A model generated the notes under the pieces. It saw nothing but the letters and a program-made list of their open reading frames with translations. It was not told where the DNA came from and did no database searches. Of a stretch of DNA of 44,235 bases, positions 8,048-16,695 are shown one piece after another (the first letter of the stretch is position 1; each line of letters starts with the position of its first letter). Position numbers and translations under genes: made by a program. Source of the DNA: Lentisphaerota bacterium (GTDB taxonomy: Bacteria > Verrucomicrobiota > Kiritimatiellia > PWTM01); contig VGWF01000019.1 of NCBI GenBank assembly GCA_016873715.1, positions 1 to 44,235 of the forward strand, read 5' to 3'.

Positions 8048-8182
8048 ATGAAGCGTACGTACCAGCCCCATCGTAAGAAGCGGCAGCGGAAGCACGGGTT
8101 CCGCAAGCGCTCGGCGACGAAGAACGGGCGAAAGGTGCTGTCGCGCCGGCGGGCCACGGGCCGCAAGCGCCTCAGCATCTGA
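8048..8182 (+). CDS. rpmH: 50S ribosomal protein L34
   Basis: The 44-residue product has the unmistakable L34 sequence: [20 protein letters not shown] at the N-terminus and [18 protein letters not shown] at the C-terminus. L34 is a small, very basic protein of the large ribosomal subunit. It is the first gene of the conserved rpmH-rnpA-yidD-yidC-jag cluster and has its own promoter and ribosome site. The product carries two extra basic residues at positions 9-11 relative to the usual YQPSNRKRKR but is otherwise ordinary. The dnaA gene that often lies beside rpmH is not present; its place is taken by divergent dapL. Confidence 0.97.
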   Translation: MKRTYQPHRKKRQRKHGFRKRSATKNGRKVLSRRRATGRKRLSI

Positions 8183-8192
8183 GGACGCGCCC

Positions 8193-8597
8193 ATGAGCGG
8201 CGGCCCCGGGGCGGTGGCGACCCGCGGGAACGCGGCGGGTCCGGACCACGGGCTTCCGCGGACCCGGCGCCTGACCCGGTCCTCCGGCTTCCAGGAGGCC
8301 TACGGGCAGGGCCGAAAGTTTGTGGGGCGATACATGGTGCTTTTCCTGCGCAGCGGCCCGGATGCCGCCCTGCGACTGGGCGTCGTCTCCAGCCGCAAGG
8401 TCGGCGGAGCCGTCGCGCGCAACCGCGCCCGTCGCCGGATTCGCGACATCTTCCGCCGCGAGCGCCCGGGGCTGGCGGGGACCGACGACCTGGTCCTGGT
8501 CGCCCGCTTCTCCCGTCGCGAGCCGCCGATGGCGGACCTCCGCGCCGACTTCCTGGCCCTCGCCGCGCGGGCCGGGCTGAGGAGCCCGTCGCCATGA
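8193..8597 (+). CDS. rnpA: Ribonuclease P protein component
   Basis: A 134-residue basic protein that binds RNase P RNA and helps 5' processing of tRNA precursors. The diagnostic RNA-binding motif is present as [15 protein letters not shown], preceded by [12 protein letters not shown], and the N-terminal [20 protein letters not shown] matches the family. The first twenty or so residues form a glycine/alanine-rich extension before the conserved part. The gene begins ten bases after rpmH and its stop overlaps the yidD start by ATGA. Confidence 0.94.
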   Translation: MSGGPGAVATRGNAAGPDHGLPRTRRLTRSSGFQEAYGQGRKFVGRYMVLFLRSGPDAALRLGVVSSRKVGGAVARNRARRRIRDIFRRERPGLAGTDDLVLVARFSRREPPMADLRADFLALAARAGLRSPSP

Positions 8598-8836
8598 GGC
8601 ACGTCCTGGTCCTCCTGATCCGTCTCTACCAGTGGACGATCTCCCCCTGGCTCGGACCGGCCTGCCGGTTCTACCCCTCGTGCTCGTCCTACGGCATCGA
8701 GGCGATCCGCGTCCACGGCTGCCTGCGCGGCCTCTGGATGGCGGCCGCCCGCATCCTCCGCTGTCATCCGTGGAACCCGGGCGGCTACGATCCCGTGCCC
8801 GCCCGCCCCGGCACCATCGAAAGCAGGGTTTCATGA
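8594..8836 (+). CDS. yidD: Membrane protein insertion efficiency factor YidD
   Basis: An 80-residue protein with the family signature [20 protein letters not shown], then [15 protein letters not shown] and [15 protein letters not shown]. YidD is a small membrane-associated protein encoded between rnpA and yidC that aids insertion of inner-membrane proteins through YidC. All conserved cysteines (three, in ACRFYPSCS and LRCHPW) are present. Start and stop overlap the neighbouring genes by four bases each, so rnpA, yidD and yidC are translationally coupled. Confidence 0.95.
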   Translation: MRHVLVLLIRLYQWTISPWLGPACRFYPSCSSYGIEAIRVHGCLRGLWMAAARILRCHPWNPGGYDPVPARPGTIESRVS

Positions 8837-10605
8837 ACCGCAAAGACCTCCCCATCCTTGTCGCCCTGGTCGGCCTGATCCTTCTGCTGCCGATCATCGA
8901 CCGCACCCTGATTGCGCCGCACTTCCCCAAGCCCGCGCGGCCCGCCCAGGCCCGCGCGTCGACGAACACCCCGGCCGCCGCCGCGACCGGCGCCGTCGCG
9001 CGCGCGACCCCGGAGCTGGCCGCCGCGCCTGCGCCCGCCGTCCCCGCCCCGGCCCCGGCCGGCGCGAACGACGAGCCCGCCTCGGCGGCCGCGCCGACCT
9101 ACGTGACGCTCACGAACGAGGCCGTCACCCTGAAGTTCTCGAGCCACGGGGCCGCGCTCGTCTCGGCCACGATGAACAAGTACCCGCTCTCCCAGGCCGC
9201 GACCGGCGGCCCGGTGGTCCTCGACTTCGAGGCGGCGCCGGCCCTCGCCTACGAGGGCATCGGCGGGCTTGGCGACGCCCACGCGTTCGAGACGCATCCG
9301 GGCGCGGACGCCCGCTCCGTCCGCTTCGAGCGCCGCAACGCGCAGGGTCTCCAGATGACCCGCACGGTGGAGCTCGCATCCAACGGCTTCACCGTTGCGG
9401 TTCGCGACGAATTCCGCAACGGCGGCACGTCGCCCGCCCCGCTCGCGGCCACCTGGATCCGGTTCGGCGAGATGGACCACCTTCCGGGCGAGTCGCTGAT
9501 GAGCGGGATCGCGCTCCTCGGCATCGACACCCTCCCCGCGGGCGACAAGGTCAAGTTCTGGGGGACGAAGCTGGCGGGCCTGTTCAAGGACGCCGGCGGC
9601 GAGCGCCCGCCCGCGACCGCGTCCGCCGAACTGCCCGCGGACGGCGGGGCGGCGGAGTGGGCCGCCGTGAAGAACAAGTACTTCGTGCAGCTGCTCAAGC
9701 CCGACGAGCGTTTCGAGAGGATCGAGGCCCGGATGGCGAGGATCGTCCGGCCGAACGAGAAGGCCAAGGCCCGGATCGACCTCCAGGCGGTGGCCGCCGC
9801 GGCCCTGTGCGCCCCGCGCACGGTCGAGCCGGGCGGATCGGTCGCCCGCGCCTACGAGCTCTTCATCGGCCCCAAGAAATACGATGCCCTCAAGCAGCTC
9901 GACGCCCGGCGGGTCGACGTCATGGACTTCGGCTGGGCCGGATCGATCGGCAAGGCGCTGCTCGTCACGCTGAACTGGATCCACGGCGTGATCCCGAACT
10001 ACGGCATCGCGATCATGCTGCTGACCATCATCATCCGCATCCTCTTCTGGCCGCTCACGCACAAGAGCACCGAGAGCATGAAGCGGATGCAGGAGGTCGC
10101 CCCGCTGGTCAACGATCTGCGCGCGAAGTTCAAGGACAACCCGCAGCGGCAGCAGCAGGCAATCATGCAGCTGTACAAGGAGAAGAAGATCAACCCGCTG
10201 AGCGGCTGCCTTCCGATCCTCGTGCAGCTCCCGGTCCTGATCGCGCTCTTCAACGTGCTGCGCGGCGCCATCGAGCTTCGCTTCGCGCCCTTCCTGTGGA
10301 TCGCCGACCTCAGCGAGCCGGAGAACCTGCTCGCCGGCATGCTGCCTTTCGGCCTGGCGCTGAACCCCCTGCCGCTGGTCATGACCGCGATGCAGGTCTG
10401 GCAGACCAAGCTCACGCCGTCCGGCGGCGACCCCGCCCAGCAGAAGATGATGCTGTGGATGCCGGTCGTGATGCTGTATTTCTTCTACAGCTTCCCGGCG
10501 GGACTCGTGCTGTACTGGACGACCAACCAGGCGTTGATGATCGCGCAGATGCTGCGCCAGCGGATGCGCACGGCCGCGCACGCGAAGGGAGCGACGAAAC
10601 CATGA
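8833..10605 (+). CDS. yidC: Membrane protein insertase YidC
   Basis: A 590-residue insertase of the Gram-negative long form. Residues 5-25 form the first membrane span ([16 protein letters not shown]); a Pro/Ala-rich linker and a periplasmic beta domain follow (about 60-365); the conserved insertase core occupies about 370-590. In the core, [19 protein letters not shown] carries the essential membrane-embedded Arg, and the cytoplasmic loop [17 protein letters not shown], the segment [20 protein letters not shown] and the last span [14 protein letters not shown] are all intact. It inserts inner-membrane proteins alone or with SecYEG. The ATG at 8833 overlaps the yidD stop, and its own stop overlaps jag. 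Confidence 0.96.
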   Translation: MNRKDLPILVALVGLILLLPIIDRTLIAPHFPKPARPAQARASTNTPAAAATGAVARATPELAAAPAPAVPAPAPAGANDEPASAAAPTYVTLTNEAVTLKFSSHGAALVSATMNKYPLSQAATGGPVVLDFEAAPALAYEGIGGLGDAHAFETHPGADARSVRFERRNAQGLQMTRTVELASNGFTVAVRDEFRNGGTSPAPLAATWIRFGEMDHLPGESLMSGIALLGIDTLPAGDKVKFWGTKLAGLFKDAGGERPPATASAELPADGGAAEWAAVKNKYFVQLLKPDERFERIEARMARIVRPNEKAKARIDLQAVAAAALCAPRTVEPGGSVARAYELFIGPKKYDALKQLDARRVDVMDFGWAGSIGKALLVTLNWIHGVIPNYGIAIMLLTIIIRILFWPLTHKSTESMKRMQEVAPLVNDLRAKFKDNPQRQQQAIMQLYKEKKINPLSGCLPILVQLPVLIALFNVLRGAIELRFAPFLWIADLSEPENLLAGMLPFGLALNPLPLVMTAMQVWQTKLTPSGGDPAQQKMMLWMPVVMLYFFYSFPAGLVLYWTTNQALMIAQMLRQRMRTAAHAKGATKP

Positions 10606-11126
10606 GCGACCCGATGACGACCGACGAAGCCGTTGCGAAGACCAGGGCCCTGCTCGAAGGACTCCTCAGGAGCATGGAGTTCGAGGCCACCGTCACCGCG
10701 CGGTCCCAGGGCGACGCCGGCATCCTGCTGGCCGTCGACTCCCCCGACGCCCCCGCGCTGATCGGCGACGAGGCCCAGCTCCTCGAGGCGATCCAGTACA
10801 CGATGAACCGCATGCTCCGCCGCACGCTGGGCGAGGAGTGGTTCTGCGTCCTCGACATCGGCGGCTACCGCGAGCGCCGCCGCGACGTCATGGCGAAGGA
10901 GGCCCGCGACATCGCCGCCCGGGTGCGGCAGACCGGCCGCCCCTTCACCTTCCCGGCCCTCAGCGCCTCCGACCGCCGCGCCGTGCATCGCGCCCTGGCC
11001 GACGACGCGGACCTGGAGACCGTCTCCCTCGAGCCCTCGGTCGATGGCTTCAAGCGCCTCGTCATCCAGCTCCGCCCGGCCCCGGCACCCGCAGCGCCCG
11101 CACCGCAGGACGCCCCCCCGGCCTGA
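10602..11126 (+). CDS. jag: Jag-like RNA-binding protein (KH and R3H domains)
   Basis: A 174-residue protein at the usual position after yidC (ATGA overlap). A KH-type domain covers about residues 35-95 (ALIGDEAQLLEAIQYTMNRM) and an R3H-type domain about 100-155 with the Arg-x3-His core in DRRAVHRAL. The KH loop reads IGDE rather than the more common IGKRG, so RNA binding may be altered. The N-terminal Jag domain of Firmicutes proteins is absent, as in most Gram-negatives, and the tail is a short Pro/Ala-rich stretch. Jag/KhpB proteins bind RNA and influence cell division and envelope growth in some bacteria. Confidence 0.85.
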   Translation: MSDPMTTDEAVAKTRALLEGLLRSMEFEATVTARSQGDAGILLAVDSPDAPALIGDEAQLLEAIQYTMNRMLRRTLGEEWFCVLDIGGYRERRRDVMAKEARDIAARVRQTGRPFTFPALSASDRRAVHRALADDADLETVSLEPSVDGFKRLVIQLRPAPAPAAPAPQDAPPA

Positions 11127-11140
11127 CGCCGTTCGCCGGG

Positions 11141-11168
11141 TTGAAATCCGCCCGGCGTGGGGTAGCTT
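11141..11168 (+). promoter_or_regulatory. Possible promoter upstream of the MGMT-like gene
   Basis: TTGAAA (11141-11146) and TAGCTT (11163-11168) are spaced by 16 bases. A transcript from here would have a leader of about 125 bases containing both inverted repeats described below. Confidence 0.35.
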
Positions 11169-11173
11169 CCATC

Positions 11174-11231
11174 AGACGGTGCGCGTTTTCCTATGGGTTC
11201 CCCACCCAGACCTCCTTGGCGCGCACCGTCT
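11174..11231. repeat. Inverted repeat, 12-bp perfect arms
   Basis: AGACGGTGCGCG (11174-11185) is exactly complementary to CGCGCACCGTCT (11220-11231). The 34-base loop contains a smaller GGGT/ACCC hairpin. It could be a transcribed structured leader of the MGMT-like gene or a mobile palindromic element. It also lies where a jag terminator would be expected, but no T-run follows. Confidence 0.6.
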
Positions 11232-11240
11232 ACTTGTTTC

Positions 11241-11265
11241 TCTGTCCCCCCGCGGCGGGGACAGA
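11241..11265. repeat. Inverted repeat TCTGTCCCC / GGGGACAGA
   Basis: Perfect 9-bp arms with a seven-base loop. The motif GGGGACAGAGA occurs again nearby at 11279-11289, inside the MGMT-like gene (11530-11540) and in reverse at 29063-29073 inside the serine hydrolase gene. Repeated GGGGACAGA boxes in GC-rich genomes suggest a REP-like or transposon-derived element. Confidence 0.55.
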
Positions 11266-11302
11266 CACGTGCGCGGAGGGGGACAGAGATGGGAGGTCCG
11301 TC

Positions 11303-11632
11303 ATGCCAAGATCAAACGTAACAGACTTTCAAAAAGCGGTTTATGATTCCATCTCCCGGGTGCCACGCGGCCGGGTAACGACCTATGCCCTTCTCGCCCA
11401 ATCGATTGGGTGCCGAAGCCCACGGGCTGTCGGACAGGCGCTTCGACGCAACCCGTTCGCCCCCAAGGTCCCGTGCCACCGGGTGATCGCATCCGCCCTG
11501 ACCCCGGGCGGCTTCAACGGGGCCAAGGCGGGGACAGAGATCGCGCGGAAGCTCCGCCTCCTGGCCGCCGAGGGGGTGGTGTTCCGGGACGGCCGGCTTG
11601 CGGACCCGTCACGGATCGTCCGGCCCTGCTAA
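11303..11632 (+). CDS. MGMT-family methylated-DNA-cysteine methyltransferase-like protein, small
   Basis: A 109-residue protein matching only the DNA-binding/active-site domain of O6-alkylguanine alkyltransferases. The helix-turn-helix segment (GRVTTYALLAQSIGCRSPRA) is followed by VGQALRRNPFAPKVPCHRVI with the acceptor Cys present at C58, so it should be a true alkyl acceptor rather than an inactive ATL protein. The full-length Ada/Ogt N-terminal domain is absent, as in many stand-alone MGMT-like proteins. The first third of the gene is clearly less GC-rich than its surroundings (AAGATCAAACGTAACAGAC near the start) and inverted repeats precede it, which suggests acquisition by transfer. A GGAGG ribosome site lies about six bases before the ATG. 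Confidence 0.82.
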   Translation: MPRSNVTDFQKAVYDSISRVPRGRVTTYALLAQSIGCRSPRAVGQALRRNPFAPKVPCHRVIASALTPGGFNGAKAGTEIARKLRLLAAEGVVFRDGRLADPSRIVRPC

Positions 11633-11714
11633 GTTTCGACCGGATCGCCGCATCACCCTCCGCGTGAACCCATCGGATCCAGCACCCGGGGGCGGCCTTC
11701 CCGACGCGCACACG

Positions 11715-12209
11715 ATGCGCGTCCAACAGCTCTTCGTCGCCCACCAGACGTCGGTCAAGGCCTTCGTCCTGTCCCTGCGACCGGACTTCACCGAGGCGGC
11801 GGACATCCTGCAGGAGACCTTCCTGACCGTCACCCGCAAGGCCGCGGAGTTTCGCGAGGGGTCGAACTTCACCGCCTGGGCCTTCGCGATCGCCCGGTTC
11901 AAGGTGCTTGAGTCCGGCCGGGTGCGGCGTCGGGAGACGGACCTCTCGGACGAGGTCCTCGACGCCCTTGCGGCCGATGCGCCGCCGGCCCCGTTCTTCG
12001 ACCGCCGCCTCGAGGCCCTCCGCGCCTGCCTCCGCCGCCTCGCGCCTCGCGCGCAGGAAATCGTCCGCCTCCGCTACCACTCCGGCCACGGTCCCGAGGA
12101 GATCGCCCGCTGCGTGTCATGGTCCGCCAACGCCGTCAATGTCGCGCTCTCCCGCGCACGGACCGCCCTGCGGGACTGTGTCCGCCGGACCGCCGGGGAG
12201 GTCGCATGA
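11715..12209 (+). CDS. ECF-type sigma factor (sigma-70 family, PVC type)
   Basis: A 164-residue sigma factor from the ATG at 11715. Region 2 is visible as FTEAADILQETFLTVTRKAA and NFTAWAFAIARFKVL, region 4 as CLRRLAPRAQEIVRLRYH followed by the helix-turn-helix GPEEIARCVSWSANAVNVAL. It resembles the Verrucomicrobium/Rhodopirellula-type group of ECF factors. An in-frame GTG at 11664 is an alternative start but has no ribosome site and would add a Pro/Gly-rich leader. The stop overlaps the next gene (ATGA), which encodes a FecR-like anti-sigma protein, so the pair should form a sigma/anti-sigma switch for the downstream glycosidase operon. Confidence 0.85.
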   Translation: MRVQQLFVAHQTSVKAFVLSLRPDFTEAADILQETFLTVTRKAAEFREGSNFTAWAFAIARFKVLESGRVRRRETDLSDEVLDALAADAPPAPFFDRRLEALRACLRRLAPRAQEIVRLRYHSGHGPEEIARCVSWSANAVNVALSRARTALRDCVRRTAGEVA

Positions 12210-13948
12210 ACCCGCGCCGCCTCACCGATCTGATCGACCGGCATCTCGACGACCGCCTTGCGCCTGCGGAGCGGGCGGAACTCGAGGCGGAACTGCTGGC
12301 CTCGGCCGACGCGCGGCGGGCCTTCTGGGACCAGGCCTCACTTCACGGCCTCACCCACGAGGCGGTCCGGCTCGCGTGGAGCGACGAGGAGCCCGCACCG
12401 GCCCACGCCGGATTCTTCGAACGCATCGCCGCGTGCTTCGCACCGCCGCACCGCATCTTCGCGGTCGTATCGCTGGCTGCCGCACTGGCGGCGCTGGTGC
12501 TGGTCCTTCTGCCCGGGCGCAGCCCGCCGCCTGCCGCCGCCGGGCCGCGGTTCGCCGCCGTCGAGGGCCGGACCGAAGTGGTCCGCCGCGACGCGACGAT
12601 CGCGGTCGCGACGGGCGATGCGGTGGCCTCGGGCGATGCCATCCGCGTGGCGGACGGCGCCGGGGCGCGGCTCGCGTTCCCCTGCGGCACCGTCGTGCGG
12701 CTCGGCGGCGGAGCCTCGATCGTCGTCGGGGACGCCGACGCGCTCCGTATCGAACTCCGGGCCGGCGTCCTCGAGGCCGAGGTCAGCCCGCGTCCCGCGG
12801 ACCGTCCGATGATCGTACGCACCCCGCTCGCCCGCGCCACGGTCCATGGCACGGTCTTCGCGCTCCGGGCGGACGCGTCGTCCACCCGGCTCGATGTCCG
12901 CGAAGGCCGCGTGCGCATCGCCCACGCCCGGCGCGACAGCGAGGTCGAGGTCGGGAGTGGGGAGTACGCGGTGGCCGCGGCCGATGCCGACGTGCGGGCC
13001 GGCCTCGCGCCGTCGCGCGCAGCCCCGGCGCATCCGCGCGGCGCGGCGGAGGCGCGCGATCCGGCGTTGCATCCGTTCGCATCCGACAGTCCGTGGAACA
13101 CGTCGATCGGCTCCCGCGCGGTCTTCGAGCCCGTCCGCGCCGCCGCCTTCCACGCGGCCCCGCGGGCCGTCGTGCTGCCCGCGTCGCACGACCGCGCGGT
13201 CATCCTCGCGCGGACGGAGGACCCCGAGACGGCCGTGCTTGACCGCTACACCGGCATGGAATTGGCGCGCCTGCGCGTGCCGGCCGGCGTTCCGCCGCAG
13301 GGCCGACGGCCGGCGCCCTGCACGATCGTCGATGCCGCCACCGGCCGGGCGTGGGAGCTGGCGCAGGCGGGTCGGGACGGAACCGCGCTCGTGGCGTCGG
13401 CGTGCGAGCCGGTCGACCTGCGCGGGTCCGGCGTGCCGCCGCAGCAGAGCGGACTGACCTTCTCCGGCCTTCCGCAGATCGCGGGGATCATCCGCGCCGG
13501 CGAATGGACCGGCGGGATCCGCCACGCGCTCTCGGCGTATGTCGTCCACGCGGCCCTGTCGCGCGCGCCGTCCGGCGACGCCTTCGTCCGGCCCGCGCGG
13601 CACACGCCGATGGAGACGAAGATGCTCGATGCGATGGGCGCGGACGGAAACCTCCACTACGGGACGCTGCTGGCGCTCCCGCCGGACGTCGATCCCGCCA
13701 CGCTCGGCCTCGACCCCGCCGGCCCGGCGATGGCCATCGCCCGCGCGCTTCAGGACCACGGCGTCTACCTCGTCCACAGCTTCCGTGGCGCGGACGGCTC
13801 CGCCGCGGCCGGCTGGACGCCGCCCGCTCTCCAGCTCTTCGCCGAGGAACTCCCCGGCGGCGACCCGCACGATCTCGCCGCGGAGGTGTCCCGCCTGGTT
13901 CCGCTGCTCCGGGTGGTTGCGGACCGCGGGCTGGAGCGCGCGCCATGA
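12206..13948 (+). CDS. FecR-type anti-sigma protein fused to an unknown extracytoplasmic domain
   Basis: A 580-residue protein. The cytoplasmic N-terminus (residues 1-80; LTDLIDRHLDDRLAPAERAE) looks like an anti-sigma binding region. A single membrane span follows at about 84-103 (IFAVVSLAAALAALVLVLLP), then a FecR-like beta domain at about 113-275 (VRTPLARATVHGTVFALRAD and DVREGRVRIAHARRDSEVEV). From about residue 288 a further 290-residue domain begins with HPFASDSPWNTSIGSRAVFE and contains SGLPQIAGIIRAGEWTGGIR and FVRPARHTPMETKM. This looks like a separate secreted domain of unknown function, reminiscent of exported proteins with SPWN and RPARH motifs. It may sense a glycan outside the inner membrane. 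It is coupled by ATGA to both neighbours. Confidence 0.78.
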   Translation: MNPRRLTDLIDRHLDDRLAPAERAELEAELLASADARRAFWDQASLHGLTHEAVRLAWSDEEPAPAHAGFFERIAACFAPPHRIFAVVSLAAALAALVLVLLPGRSPPPAAAGPRFAAVEGRTEVVRRDATIAVATGDAVASGDAIRVADGAGARLAFPCGTVVRLGGGASIVVGDADALRIELRAGVLEAEVSPRPADRPMIVRTPLARATVHGTVFALRADASSTRLDVREGRVRIAHARRDSEVEVGSGEYAVAAADADVRAGLAPSRAAPAHPRGAAEARDPALHPFASDSPWNTSIGSRAVFEPVRAAAFHAAPRAVVLPASHDRAVILARTEDPETAVLDRYTGMELARLRVPAGVPPQGRRPAPCTIVDAATGRAWELAQAGRDGTALVASACEPVDLRGSGVPPQQSGLTFSGLPQIAGIIRAGEWTGGIRHALSAYVVHAALSRAPSGDAFVRPARHTPMETKMLDAMGADGNLHYGTLLALPPDVDPATLGLDPAGPAMAIARALQDHGVYLVHSFRGADGSAAAGWTPPALQLFAEELPGGDPHDLAAEVSRLVPLLRVVADRGLERAP

Positions 13949-16548
13949 AACGCAGAACGATCCCGCCCGTCCTCGTTCTCGCCGCCGTGCTTGACCTGCA
14001 TGCCGCAACGACGATCACGCTGGGGACGAACGTGGCGGTGTCCGGCGTCCGCCCGTTTGGCATCAACCTTGCGCAGGTGAACTACTACGACTCGGGCCAG
14101 ATGATGAAGGAGCTGCTCTTCCGCAACCCGGGTTTCGAAGGGATGCTGTTCCAATCGGTCGTCCGCATCGGCTCCGGCACAGCCTCCCGGGCGGTGGAGG
14201 ACCAGCCCTTCACGCAGTGGCCGAGCGGATTCTGGGACGGAGCCGCCTGCGAGTTCGCGTGGGGCGTGGCGTCCGGCCGCGCGGACGTCGTCACGCACTC
14301 GATGGCGCCGAACCGGGCCGGCATGCCGAACGATCCGGCGGGCGACACGAACGGGACGACCTACGTCTTCGGCGGGAGCGGCGTCGCGGCGGCGGCGGGC
14401 GACTACCTGATCCTCCGCAAGACCCACATCGGCGGGACCAACAGCGGGGCGGCGTTCGGGAGCTGGGCCGTCGGGACCGGCGGCGTGGGCAGCGTCTCCA
14501 GCGAGACGAACGACCTTCCGTCCGGCACCGAGGGCCGGCAGTGCGTGCGGCTCACCGCGCTCGGCGCCGGCGACCAGGCATCCGTCAGCGGCCAGTTCGA
14601 CACGCTGGCCACGCGCTTCGTGCTCCTCAACGGCTCGTTCCGCCTCGCCTTCAAGGCGCGCGGCGCCGGCGGCGCCAACCGCATGGTCGTCACCGCGCAG
14701 CGCGGCAATCTGACCCCGTACCTCAGCCAGACCGTGCAGCTTCCGGCCGGGTGGACGAACTGCGAGCTGCCGTTCTCGGCGGCGGAGACCTCCACGGTGA
14801 CGGACAGCATGACCGTCCGCCTCGCCGCGACGGGCCAGAGCGAGGTGCTGCTCGACGATGTGAGCCTCCGGCAGACCGGCGGCGACGCGACCAACCCGAC
14901 CGCGTTCCGCGATCCGGTCGTGCAGGCCCTGCGCGAGCTGCGGCCCGGCATCCTGCGCTATCCGAACTGGCAGTCGATGGGCGAGTCGCTCGACAACGAG
15001 CTTGCGCCGCTCTTCGGCCGCATGCGTTCCGGCTACTCGGTCTACAACACCGGCGAGAACAACATGCGGCCCGGGCTGCACGAGTTTCTCGAGCTGTGCG
15101 GGCACATCGGCGCGGAGCCCTGGTACAGCGTGCCGCCGGTGTTCTCGATCGCCGAGGCGACGAACCTCGTCGAGTACCTGGCGGGCGGCGCGGACACGGC
15201 GTACGGGGCGCGTCGGGCGTCGCGCGGCCATCCGGCGCCGTGGACCGACGTCTTCCCGCGGATCCATCTCGAGTTCGGCAACGAGAACTGGAACAACGGC
15301 AGCTACCGCGGCGGCGCCATCACGGTGCCGGTCCCCTGCGGCAACCGGGCGTCCGGGCTCTTCGCGGCGATGAAGGCGGCCGCCGGCCCCGCGACGAACC
15401 GGTTCCATCTCGTTCTCGGCGGCAACCCGGGGATGAGCGGCATGAACGTGCAGCTCCACAACGCGAGCCCGCACCACGACGCGTTCACGCTGGCGCCGTA
15501 CATGGCCTACCGCGTCGACACCTACGCGGACACCGAGGCGCTGTTCGGGACGCTCTTCGCGGAGCCCGAGTGGTGGTCCACGCGCCCGTCGCCGACCTCG
15601 GGCCTGATGCGGCTCACCCACGACCTGCTCCAGGCCTCGCCGCGCCCTGTGCCGCTGTCGGTCTACGAGGTGAACCTCCACACGACCGAGGGCGCGATCT
15701 CGCAGGCGGTGCTCGATGCCTTCACGCCGTCGGTCGGCGCCGGCATCGCGGTGGCCGGCCACATGTTCTCGATGCTGCGGCACGTCGGCATCCGCGACCA
15801 GGTCTTCTTCTCGCTGCCCGGCCACCGCTACACGCGCGGCGACGGCAAGACCGCCGCGCTGTGGGGCGCCGCGCCGGACTACGGCGTCAGCGGCCGCCGC
15901 CGCCCGCAGTTCTTCTCGCAGGTGCTCGCCAACGAGGCGCTCGCGCTGCGGGGCGATCTGGTCGGGACGATCCACTCCGGCGACGACCCGACCTGGAACC
16001 AGCCGTACATGAACCGCATCACCTACACGAACGCGCACCATCTGCAGTCGTTCGCCTTCGCGAACGGACCGGACCGCGCGCTCGTCGTGTTCAACTACCA
16101 TCGCACGTCGCCGCTCGACGTCACGTTCGCGGGCGCCGCGCCGCCGCTCGGCGCCGTCGCGGTGAGGCAGCTCACGTCGGGGAACGTGACGGACCACAAC
16201 GAGACCAACGCCGTCGTTGCGGTCGTGACGCAGGAGTTCGGGACGTTCGATCCCGGCGCGCCGATGGCGCTCCCGCCGTTCTCCATGACCGTGTTCCACT
16301 GGTCGACCGTCGGACCGCCGGTCTCCATCGCGTCGGCGAACGCCGGCGGGGCGGTGCGGATCGAATGGGACGGAGCGGCGGGACGCGAGTACCAGGTGCA
16401 GACCAGCCGCGACTTCGTCGTGTGGAGCGACGCCGGCCCCCGCGTCCCCGGCGCCGGCGGTCCGACCGTATTCCTCGACGACGGAACCCACACCGGCACC
16501 CCGCCGTCCCAAACCGACCGCCGTTTCTACCGCGTGTTCCTGCCGTAG
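13945..16548 (+). CDS. Secreted clan GH-A-like glycoside hydrolase (arabinofuranosidase-like)
   Basis: An 867-residue exported protein with a signal peptide (MKRRTIPPVLVLAAVLDLHA). A carbohydrate-binding-like beta domain occupies about 60-315 and ends with EVLLDDVSLRQTG. The catalytic barrel follows, with GILRYPNWQSMGESLD, then the acid/base motif at E447 in EFGNENWNNG and the probable nucleophile at E575 in VPLSVYEVNLHT. This pairing is typical of clan GH-A families such as GH51, GH39 or GH79; the exact family is uncertain. The C-terminal 80 residues form a small beta domain (GREYQVQTSRDFVVWSDAG) common at the end of PVC exported proteins. It is the last gene of the sigma/FecR operon and is probably its regulated output. 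Confidence 0.72.
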   Translation: MKRRTIPPVLVLAAVLDLHAATTITLGTNVAVSGVRPFGINLAQVNYYDSGQMMKELLFRNPGFEGMLFQSVVRIGSGTASRAVEDQPFTQWPSGFWDGAACEFAWGVASGRADVVTHSMAPNRAGMPNDPAGDTNGTTYVFGGSGVAAAAGDYLILRKTHIGGTNSGAAFGSWAVGTGGVGSVSSETNDLPSGTEGRQCVRLTALGAGDQASVSGQFDTLATRFVLLNGSFRLAFKARGAGGANRMVVTAQRGNLTPYLSQTVQLPAGWTNCELPFSAAETSTVTDSMTVRLAATGQSEVLLDDVSLRQTGGDATNPTAFRDPVVQALRELRPGILRYPNWQSMGESLDNELAPLFGRMRSGYSVYNTGENNMRPGLHEFLELCGHIGAEPWYSVPPVFSIAEATNLVEYLAGGADTAYGARRASRGHPAPWTDVFPRIHLEFGNENWNNGSYRGGAITVPVPCGNRASGLFAAMKAAAGPATNRFHLVLGGNPGMSGMNVQLHNASPHHDAFTLAPYMAYRVDTYADTEALFGTLFAEPEWWSTRPSPTSGLMRLTHDLLQASPRPVPLSVYEVNLHTTEGAISQAVLDAFTPSVGAGIAVAGHMFSMLRHVGIRDQVFFSLPGHRYTRGDGKTAALWGAAPDYGVSGRRRPQFFSQVLANEALALRGDLVGTIHSGDDPTWNQPYMNRITYTNAHHLQSFAFANGPDRALVVFNYHRTSPLDVTFAGAAPPLGAVAVRQLTSGNVTDHNETNAVVAVVTQEFGTFDPGAPMALPPFSMTVFHWSTVGPPVSIASANAGGAVRIEWDGAAGREYQVQTSRDFVVWSDAGPRVPGAGGPTVFLDDGTHTGTPPSQTDRRFYRVFLP

Positions 16549-16645
16549 ACCGGTCCAGCCTCCCCCGCGCTTCGTGCCTCCACGTTCGGCCGCAGGGCTT
16601 GTCGCACCGGAGCGCGGCGAAGGCGGAGCCGGCCACCCTCCCGGC

Positions 16646-16670
16646 ACTCGCCACCCGACACCCGCCACTC
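16646..16670. repeat. Heptanucleotide tandem repeat, short array
   Basis: Four heptamers ACTCGCC-ACCCGAC-ACCCGCC-ACTC are the reverse complement of the units at 44146-44220. They lie in the 147-base gap between two convergent genes. Confidence 0.7.
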
Positions 16671-16695
16671 TGCTCCGCCCCCGCCTCGATCCGGC

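Noticed and set aside
11174-11265. Rho-independent terminator of the yidC-jag operon
   Set aside because: Two inverted repeats are present, but neither is followed by a run of T; they fit a dispersed element or structured leader better.
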